Below are positions 58,154 to 64,000 of a stretch of 64,000 nucleotides of DNA, piece after piece; position 1 is the stretch's first letter, and every line of letters begins with the position of its first letter. The stretch is from contig NZ_QXQB01000001.1 in NCBI RefSeq assembly GCF_003605435.1, positions 1 to 64,000 on the forward strand, written 5' to 3'. Origin of the DNA: Paenibacillus pinisoli. GTDB lineage: Bacteria; Bacillota; Bacilli; Paenibacillales; Paenibacillaceae. A program made the position numbers and the translations under genes. The notes under the pieces are model-generated. The model was given only the letters and a program-made list of their open reading frames with translations. It searched no databases and was not told the origin of the DNA.

Positions 58154-60304
58154 TTAATGGATCAAGCCGCTCTCCTTTGCTTTCTCCACCATTTTGGTTG
58201 AATAGCGGTTAATCCATTTCTTAAGGGCAAGTCCAAGCAGAAGCGCCACTCCTGCGAATGCAGCCAGCACCAGCAAATCGCGCAGGACGATATCCCATAA
58301 AATGCCGCCGACCGCCTCCCTCATCATGCTGATCGCATAGGTGAATGGCAGGAACGGATGAATCGCCTGGAAGAACGGAGGCGTCACCTGGATCGGGAAC
58401 GTCCCGCCAGATCCCGCGAGCTGAAGCACAAGCAGGACAATCGCCATCGCCTTGCCTACATTCCCGAATATGGATACGAGCGTATATACGATCAGCATAA
58501 AGATGCTGCTAAGCAGAATGCCGAACAGCACAAACCAGACAGGATTGGCGACATAAGCCTTCAGCAGCCAAATATCGCCTAAAGTCACTAGAAGAGACTG
58601 AACGATAGCGATCGACAAGAAAGTCAGGTAGCGGCCCAAATAGATCTGATAGCTGCGGTATTCGTGCTCGCCATGATGAACCTCCACCGTCAGCAACGAC
58701 ACCAGAAGCAGGGCTCCAACCCATAAGGACAATGTCGTAAAAAACGGCGACATTGCCGATCCGTAATTCGGAATGGGGAAAAGACGGTTCTCCTTCAATA
58801 CGACTGGCTCTGCAAAAAAAGCCCCTTCGCGCTCTGCGTCGTTCTTGAGCAGATCAATCAGCTCATCCAGATTGCCTTCCTTCTCCAAGCTCCGAATACG
58901 GGCGGCAACATCTCTCAGCTTCTGCTCCGCTGCCGGCAGATTCGCTTGAATCTTGCCAAGCTCCCGGCTCCCTAGCTCTATCCCTTTAACAGCATCATTG
59001 ACGATAGTTACAACCGATGGCATAGCCTTATTCGCATCTCCCAATACCGCTCCAGCCCTTGCTGCGGCTTGTTTCGCTCGCTGGCCGGCTTGCTTCACAG
59101 CTGGCAATAGCTCGCTGTCATAACGACCCAGCAGATCGCTGAGCGTTGCAGCAGCCTTCTTCGATAAGGCGCTTAAGCTGTCTACCAGCGATTGCGCTGG
59201 CTTCTCCCCGCGCTCGATAGCGCTGCTGATTTGCTGGACAAGGGACAGCTGCTGCTGAAACCGGCTATGCACGCCCTGCAATTCAACAATGGCAGACGCA
59301 AGCAGCTTGCCTTCCGCAAGCTTGTTCACTCGTTCAAGCAATCTGATCAAGCCGTCTGTCACGGTCACCGCGCTTGTTAAGCGTCTTCCCGCAAGCTCAA
59401 GCGGAGCCCGCACATCCTCAGGATCAATAGATGAATCCTGCAAAATATTCGTTAGCTCCTCCATGGAACGAGCAGACTGGAGCAATAGCTGCAGGTCTTG
59501 TTTGATAAGCGGCCCAGCCTGATCCAGCGCCAAGCCGCTCTGGTCGAAGAATTGCCCTAGCTGTACCGTAAAGGCTTCCCCTTCCTCTGCAAGACGGGCA
59601 GCCTTGGGCAGCTCAGCCTGAACGGTACTGGCGATTTTCTTGGACTTTTCGATATCTGTTGCCGCCGTGGCTATCGCTTCATTGATCGCCGGGATAAGCG
59701 ACTCTAATTGGAAGACGGCACTGCGCACATGCTCGATCGCAGGCTTGTTCTCCTCGAGCTCAATGCCAATTTGGGCAAAGATGCGGAAGATCGTCTCATT
59801 CGCCGTTTTGACGAAGCTGGCGCGAACCTGCTCGACAATGCCGCTTGCCCCTTTCTCGGCAATTTTGGGAGATACCGCATTAATCTTCTCATTGACGGCA
59901 AAATCCAGCTCCGCTTGCTGAAGATTATCGCTTAGCACAGTAGCCATTTTGGCAGAGAAATCCGATGGAATCGTAATGCTGGCATAATAGTCCCCATGCA
60001 TGACGCCTTCCATCGCTTTGCGTTCCTCAACGAATACCCAGCCAATCTGCTTATTTTCCTTCAAGGAGGCTACAATCTCATCCCCGGCATGAATCGGCGT
60101 ATCGCGAAGTACGGCTCCTTCATCTTTGTTCACAACCGCAATTGCGATCGAATGGGTCTGGCCGTATGGATCCCAGGAAGCTTTGATGTTGAACCATGCG
60201 TACAGGGATGGCAGGCATGCAAGGCCGATAATAATGACAGAAGCAGCAAGATTCCGAAAAATACCGCGAAGATCCCTCATGTAGATCGCCCAGATATGCC
60301 CCAT
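58154..60304 (-). CDS. YhgE/Pip-family membrane protein
   Basis: 716 residues. An N-terminal membrane segment (about 12-34) starts a long extracellular coiled region (about 100-510, with many Ala/Gln-rich heptads such as AARLAEEGEAFTVQLGQFFDQSGLAL), followed by five or six C-terminal membrane segments (from about 515, ending ALKKWINRYSTKMVEKAKES). The N-terminal LPSLYAWFNIKASWDPYG is diagnostic of the phage infection protein family, an ABC-2-type-like membrane protein. It is a phage receptor in Lactococcus and is related to the T7SS component EsaA. Ribosome binding site AGGAGTGG. Function otherwise unclear. Confidence 0.92.
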   Translation of the reverse strand: MGHIWAIYMRDLRGIFRNLAASVIIIGLACLPSLYAWFNIKASWDPYGQTHSIAIAVVNKDEGAVLRDTPIHAGDEIVASLKENKQIGWVFVEERKAMEGVMHGDYYASITIPSDFSAKMATVLSDNLQQAELDFAVNEKINAVSPKIAEKGASGIVEQVRASFVKTANETIFRIFAQIGIELEENKPAIEHVRSAVFQLESLIPAINEAIATAATDIEKSKKIASTVQAELPKAARLAEEGEAFTVQLGQFFDQSGLALDQAGPLIKQDLQLLLQSARSMEELTNILQDSSIDPEDVRAPLELAGRRLTSAVTVTDGLIRLLERVNKLAEGKLLASAIVELQGVHSRFQQQLSLVQQISSAIERGEKPAQSLVDSLSALSKKAAATLSDLLGRYDSELLPAVKQAGQRAKQAAARAGAVLGDANKAMPSVVTIVNDAVKGIELGSRELGKIQANLPAAEQKLRDVAARIRSLEKEGNLDELIDLLKNDAEREGAFFAEPVVLKENRLFPIPNYGSAMSPFFTTLSLWVGALLLVSLLTVEVHHGEHEYRSYQIYLGRYLTFLSIAIVQSLLVTLGDIWLLKAYVANPVWFVLFGILLSSIFMLIVYTLVSIFGNVGKAMAIVLLVLQLAGSGGTFPIQVTPPFFQAIHPFLPFTYAISMMREAVGGILWDIVLRDLLVLAAFAGVALLLGLALKKWINRYSTKMVEKAKESGLIH

Positions 60305-60411
60305 ATGTATCCACTCCTAAAAATTGCTTGTCTTAGTATAGCTGGATAAGAGCAAATCTACACATCAACATCTTCGCGGCCCTTCACTTCTGTCCAATCG
60401 TGATGCCGATA

Positions 60412-60795
60412 TTAATCAGTGTAAGTCAAAGTACCTTTCACAGTAGCGCCGGTATTTGTATATTCATCCACGTAGCTGACAACAACATGATATTGTTTGC
60501 CGCCAGCAAGATAGACATCATTTGTTTTTGTTTTGTTCGTTGTATCAATCACTTCCGACACAACGTGATTCGTTCCCTGCATCACGGTACACATGCCAGC
60601 TACCTGAGAACCGCTGCCTGTACATGTCAGCTTGGCATATTTATGCCCGCCCGGAATTGTAGAACCGCTTTTGGTCATTGGCGTAGATCCGCCTGTCACG
60701 GTCGCGGTTGATGTATACGTGGCAGCAAATACATAAGATACAGACCCCAATAACATAACCGCACTTACTAAAGTAACAACAAGTTTTTTCTTCAT
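60412..60795 (-). CDS. Small secreted protein
   Basis: 127 residues with a type I signal peptide (LVVTLVSAVMLLGSVSYVFA, cleavage near residue 24), then a Thr/Ser-rich beta-type domain ending in TGATVKGTLTYTD. Two cysteines (KLTCTGSG and GMCTVM) are ten residues apart and could form a disulfide outside the cell. No family recognised. GGGAGG precedes the ATG. Monocistronic. Confidence 0.8.
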   Translation of the reverse strand: MKKKLVVTLVSAVMLLGSVSYVFAATYTSTATVTGGSTPMTKSGSTIPGGHKYAKLTCTGSGSQVAGMCTVMQGTNHVVSEVIDTTNKTKTNDVYLAGGKQYHVVVSYVDEYTNTGATVKGTLTYTD

Positions 60796-60900
60796 TCCTA
60801 ATACCTCCCATTTTTAGTAACAACAGTTAGGATTCTATGATACCGTTCAACCTTTTAGACCACCCGCGCTTAATGATTGTCTTCAGCCGCCCCTGACACA

Positions 60901-60939
60901 GCAAAAAGCAGCCAATCGTTGAAGATGGCTGCTTTTTGC
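60901..60939 (-). terminator. Intrinsic terminator of the SLH protein gene
   Basis: GCAAAAAGCAGCCA/TGGCTGCTTTTTGC perfect 14-bp stem, 19 bp after the stop codon at 60958. Confidence 0.9.
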
Positions 60940-60957
60940 CTTATTTGTAAGGAGATA

Positions 60958-63024
60958 TTATACTCCTGTGAACAAGATATTAATATCCTCGTTGCCGTTT
61001 TTCGTTTTCCATCCGTTGAAGCCTGCCGAGTCTGTGATACCCGGTTTAAATCCGAGTTCATACACTTTCCCTGCCGTTAAGTCTTTGGACAGCTTGAGCG
61101 TCACTTCGGTAACGATCGCGTTCGAATTGTTCAGATCATCGCCTGAGATTGCCACAGCATCCCCGTCGCGCTCCTTCAATGTGAAGTATTGCGCGCTCAC
61201 ATTTTTCACAGGCTCGCTGAAGATGACTTTGATCGTCGAACGGTTCAGCACAACGACTTGCTTCGCGTAAGGCAGATCATTGGCGGTTACCGTACCTGCA
61301 AATGTCGTTTCATTCGCAGCTTCTAGTGTGTGAAGCGAGGTTACGCCAGTTACTCTTGCCGTATAGACATGGCCTGCTTGGAACAGGTTCGGATTGGGAT
61401 CAGTACCGGTACGGAGCTGAACTATGACAACACGGTTCGTGCCTGCCTTGCGCACCGCATATTTGCTCCATCCGTTATTGTTGATGCTGCTGCCATTGTC
61501 TTTCAGAATGGCTACACCAAGAGCATTCACGTCCGCATCGCTAATATCTCTGTCGAACGAGATCTCAATTGTATTTTGATTGATAGCCGCAATGCTTTGC
61601 AGCTTCACCGGCAGGACAGGATTGGAGATGCCCCCGAATAACAGTCCTGTCTTCGTATCCATTACATTGCCGGCCAGATCCGGAATGCCTGATACCGTCA
61701 AGCTGTATACCGTTTTGTCCTTCTGTGCGGAAGTCCGCAGCGTAACGGTGCGTCCTTCTGTGTCCAGACTTACGGATACGATGGACAAGCCGCTGATGCT
61801 GTAGCGACCTGTCTGTATAGCTACTTCCCTCTTGACCGGTTCACTGAATTTGATCGTTAATGATGCATCCGTATTCACTTTGAATTCCGATTCGATGATT
61901 GTAGGTTTCGTTGCATCGTCATTGCCGACGACCGACAAGTCGTTGCGAGTGTCCATCACATTGCCGGCGAGGTCCTTGACGTTTTTGACTGTCAGCCAGT
62001 AACGTGTATTATTCGTCTGGTTGGAAGTCGTTAGCGTCACTTGTTTCTTGTCTGAAGACAGCTGCAGCGATGTAATTCTAAGGCCGCCGGAGAAGGAATA
62101 GTTGTTCGCATTCGTTGCTGTTCCCGAGTCTACTTGCTCCGAGAATGTCAACACATAGACGCGAGCGCCCAATCGTTCAAAAGCGGTAATCGTCGGTTTC
62201 GTCGTATCCGACTTGGTTGAAGTATACGTCCACGACTTGCCGTCAATCGTCAAATAATGGGTGCGGTTCTCCGCTTGAAAGCCCGTAGAAAGCAATACGG
62301 AGAATCCATCGTTTGCCACGGACGCATATACGACCTGCACCGAGTTGCCACGGTCATCCCTAAGCGAGAATCTGGATGTATCTACTGAATCGATTTTTGT
62401 CTTCAAGTTAACTCTTACCAGCTGGATGTCTACCGCTTCTACCGATCTCACATCGAGAGCAGTATCCCAGCCGGAATATAAGGCATAGACCGCATCTACA
62501 AGCACAGCGCGCGTAGCGTTGGCCGTATAATCATTCCGTGGCTCGATCCAGCCCTTGCTAAGTGCGGTTCCGACCGCTCCCTTGGCCCAGGAGGATACTT
62601 TGCCAGTGAACGAAATATTCGAATTGGATGGGGTATTGTTTACTTTAAGCAGGATGGCGGCCAGCTCCTCCACCTTCACCGGAGCAGTCGGCGCGAATTT
62701 GTTATCCCCTTTGCCAACCATCAGGCCTGCGCCTCGTACCGCTTGAATTGCATTGTAAGACCAGCGTGTCTTGAGCACATCCACATAGCTTGGCGTTGAA
62801 CCGGATTGCGGCAGTTCAAGCAGCTTGTAGAGTACAGTAGCGAATTGTTCCCGTGACATGGATTCGTAGAGGCGGGATGAGCCGTCCTCAAATCCAGTCA
62901 TAATGCCTTTCTGCTTGAGCACCTGGAACTTCTCTTCCGTCGTGAGCGACGACGCTCCCGCGATCGGAATTGCCAGTCCAAGCAGTAAGGTTAGTGCAAG
63001 CATTGCAAGAGCGATTTTCCTCAT
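60958..63024 (-). CDS. Secreted protein with S-layer homology domains and Ig-like repeats
   Basis: 688 residues. Signal peptide of about 26 residues (KIALAMLALTLLLGLAIPIAGASS), then about three S-layer homology repeats (residues about 30-190, for example MTGFEDGSSRLYESMSREQFATVLYKLLEL and VGKGDNKFAPTAPVKVEELAAILLKV) that bind cell-wall pyruvylated polymers. Four or more Ig-like/BIG domains follow (for example LTFSEQVDSGTATNANNYSF, DLAGNVMDTRND, repeated as DLAGNVMDTKTG). Start 63024 follows GGGAGGA. Likely cell-surface adhesin or structural protein with no enzymatic domain. Confidence 0.9.
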   Translation of the reverse strand: MRKIALAMLALTLLLGLAIPIAGASSLTTEEKFQVLKQKGIMTGFEDGSSRLYESMSREQFATVLYKLLELPQSGSTPSYVDVLKTRWSYNAIQAVRGAGLMVGKGDNKFAPTAPVKVEELAAILLKVNNTPSNSNISFTGKVSSWAKGAVGTALSKGWIEPRNDYTANATRAVLVDAVYALYSGWDTALDVRSVEAVDIQLVRVNLKTKIDSVDTSRFSLRDDRGNSVQVVYASVANDGFSVLLSTGFQAENRTHYLTIDGKSWTYTSTKSDTTKPTITAFERLGARVYVLTFSEQVDSGTATNANNYSFSGGLRITSLQLSSDKKQVTLTTSNQTNNTRYWLTVKNVKDLAGNVMDTRNDLSVVGNDDATKPTIIESEFKVNTDASLTIKFSEPVKREVAIQTGRYSISGLSIVSVSLDTEGRTVTLRTSAQKDKTVYSLTVSGIPDLAGNVMDTKTGLLFGGISNPVLPVKLQSIAAINQNTIEISFDRDISDADVNALGVAILKDNGSSINNNGWSKYAVRKAGTNRVVIVQLRTGTDPNPNLFQAGHVYTARVTGVTSLHTLEAANETTFAGTVTANDLPYAKQVVVLNRSTIKVIFSEPVKNVSAQYFTLKERDGDAVAISGDDLNNSNAIVTEVTLKLSKDLTAGKVYELGFKPGITDSAGFNGWKTKNGNEDINILFTGV

Positions 63025-63221
63025 AATTGCAGTCCTCCCATAAGTTTTTGCTGGAACATCAATCACTCCGTAATCGGATGCGAGCCAGCGAATAACTCTT
63101 TAACGATTTGAGAGAGGAAAATGTTTCTGTCGAAGCGTGTCACATGCAAAACTAGTCAAAATTCGAGCAAACTTTTAGAAATTCGCACGATCGCAGCAGG
63201 TACAATCTTGCAGCACAGCCG

Positions 63222-64000
63222 TTACTTCATGCTAATGACGACCTTGCCTTTTGCTGTGCCGCTTGCAAGGTAGTCCATCGCATCGCCGGCATCCTTCAGC
63301 GGATATACTTTATCTATAACAGGCTTGATGCGGCCTGCTTCAAGGAGCTCCTTCAGTATCATCAGCTGCGCTCCGCTTGGCTTCATAAAGAGGTAGCGGT
63401 AGCTTGTGCCAGTTGTCTTCTCTAGCGCTGTCAGCTTGCGGCTTACAATCGATAAGATTACTCTTTTCACCCAGCCTAGCCCCTCATCTCTGCCGAATCT
63501 GGCGTTAGGCATGCCGGAGATTGATACAATCTTCCCGCCTGGCTTCAATATGCGGAATGACTTCTCCAGCGCCTCGCCTCCAAGCGTATCGTACACCGCA
63601 TCATAACCAGACAGAAGCTCCTCGAAATGCTGCTTGCGATAATTAATAATTTCATCGGCGCCCAGCGACTTTACCAGCTCATAGCCTTTATCGCTTGCTG
63701 TTGTGGCTACATATGCTCCCATCCCCTTGGCTAACTGGATGGCAAAGGTGCCTACGCCGCCCGCTCCAGCATGAATCAATATTTTTTGGCCGCGCTGGAG
63801 GTCCAGCATATCGTGGAAAGCCTGATAAGTTGTCAGTCCAACCAGTGGGATGGATGCTGCTTCGATAAAACTTAGATTGCTCGGCTTAATCGAAAGATCA
63901 TCCTCATGAATGGATATATACTCTGCAAGTGTGCCAATGCGGGTTTTGCGCGGCCGGCCGTACACCTCATCGCCCGGCTTGAATCCCTTCACGCTCCTGC
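63222..64000 (-). CDS. Zinc-independent quinone oxidoreductase/NADP-dependent MDR protein (partial)
   Basis: The C-terminal 258 or so residues of a medium-chain dehydrogenase/reductase. GFKPGDEVYGR is the start of the catalytic domain; the Rossmann motif HAGAGGVGTFAIQLAKGMGAYVATTAS and DTLGGEALEKSFRILKPGGKIVSISG follow. The cysteine zinc ligands of alcohol dehydrogenases are absent, so it belongs to the NADPH:quinone oxidoreductase-like group. The GTG at 63992 is not the start: the frame continues (RSVKGFK) off the window, and roughly 70-80 N-terminal residues are missing. Confidence 0.9.
   Translation of the reverse strand, partial: RSVKGFKPGDEVYGRPRKTRIGTLAEYISIHEDDLSIKPSNLSFIEAASIPLVGLTTYQAFHDMLDLQRGQKILIHAGAGGVGTFAIQLAKGMGAYVATTASDKGYELVKSLGADEIINYRKQHFEELLSGYDAVYDTLGGEALEKSFRILKPGGKIVSISGMPNARFGRDEGLGWVKRVILSIVSRKLTALEKTTGTSYRYLFMKPSGAQLMILKELLEAGRIKPVIDKVYPLKDAGDAMDYLASGTAKGKVVISMK

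Noticed and set aside
1..64000. CRISPR arrays, prophage genes, tRNA or rRNA genes
   Set aside because: Looked for short regularly spaced repeats, phage structural proteins and cloverleaf-like or rRNA sequences; none were seen. The only tandem repeat is the 51-bp array without spacers.

Overview
The window looks like a chromosomal segment of a Gram-positive, endospore-forming member of the Paenibacillaceae, most likely Paenibacillus or a close relative. The evidence is a gerA-type spore germination operon, a c-di-AMP (ydaO-type) riboswitch in front of a KimA-type potassium importer, a secreted S-layer-homology protein, a copper-amine-oxidase-like stalk fragment, YhgE/Pip, YxeA, VanZ and DUF418 membrane proteins, Gram-positive lipoboxes, strong GGAGG ribosome binding sites and many intrinsic terminators. 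No phage, CRISPR array, tRNA or rRNA was seen. All family names come from reading the translations, not from database searches.

Layout. 1-1.3 kb: the end of an IS3-family insertion sequence, a 51-bp tandem repeat and a 51-residue zinc-ribbon protein missed by ordinary ORF cut-offs. 1.3-2.1 kb: a methyltransferase with a questionable start. 2.2-6.2 kb: spore germination operon (A-C-B subunit order plus a 54-residue membrane protein). 6.3-16.4 kb: transporters, a deacetylase-acetyltransferase fusion, two LysR regulators with divergent targets, a MetX-like hydrolase, and a MarR/old-yellow-enzyme pair. 16.6-18.8 kb: c-di-AMP riboswitch, terminator and kimA. 18.8-24.6 kb: a SUFU-domain protein, a two-component system, and YxeA, VanZ-RDD and DUF418 proteins. 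24.8-33.3 kb: cupin, Bcr/CflA efflux and alcohol dehydrogenase with a divergent TetR; a beta-helix protein with an acyltransferase-like partner; a SnoaL-like protein opposite a TetR and an ACR3/bile-acid-type transporter. 33.4-41.8 kb: AraC, MsrA, YdcF, a MarR-nitroreductase operon under a perfect Fur-box consensus, two damaged genes, MarR-PNPOx, and ArsR with a YdcZ transporter pair. 41.9-48 kb: a decayed SRPBCC gene, EcsC, a flavin reductase, a short UvrA paralogue, ArsR-SRPBCC and RpiA. 48-64 kb: lipoproteins, a SUKH-type protein, MFS, a DHFR-like protein, a kinase-fold protein, TetR, an Rrf2/thioredoxin-reductase-like/methyltransferase group, YhgE, a secreted small protein, the SLH protein and a truncated quinone oxidoreductase.

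Overall this is an accessory-type region built from many small regulator-plus-target modules (MarR, ArsR, TetR, LysR, Rrf2) dealing with drugs, oxidants, electrophiles and metals. In several modules the operator can be read directly as a palindrome over a recognisable promoter. The best examples are upstream of the arsR-SRPBCC pair (47,124-47,176), marR-OYE (15,883-15,927) and marR-nitroreductase (37,540-37,583). Several genes are broken (37.7, 38.7, 42.1 and 54.7 kb), suggesting ongoing turnover. I found no single large undescribed system. The most distinctive observations are the Fur box next to a MarR operator, the two ArsR operator copies around the YdcZ pair, the ATA start codon, and the lost lipoprotein signal peptide.
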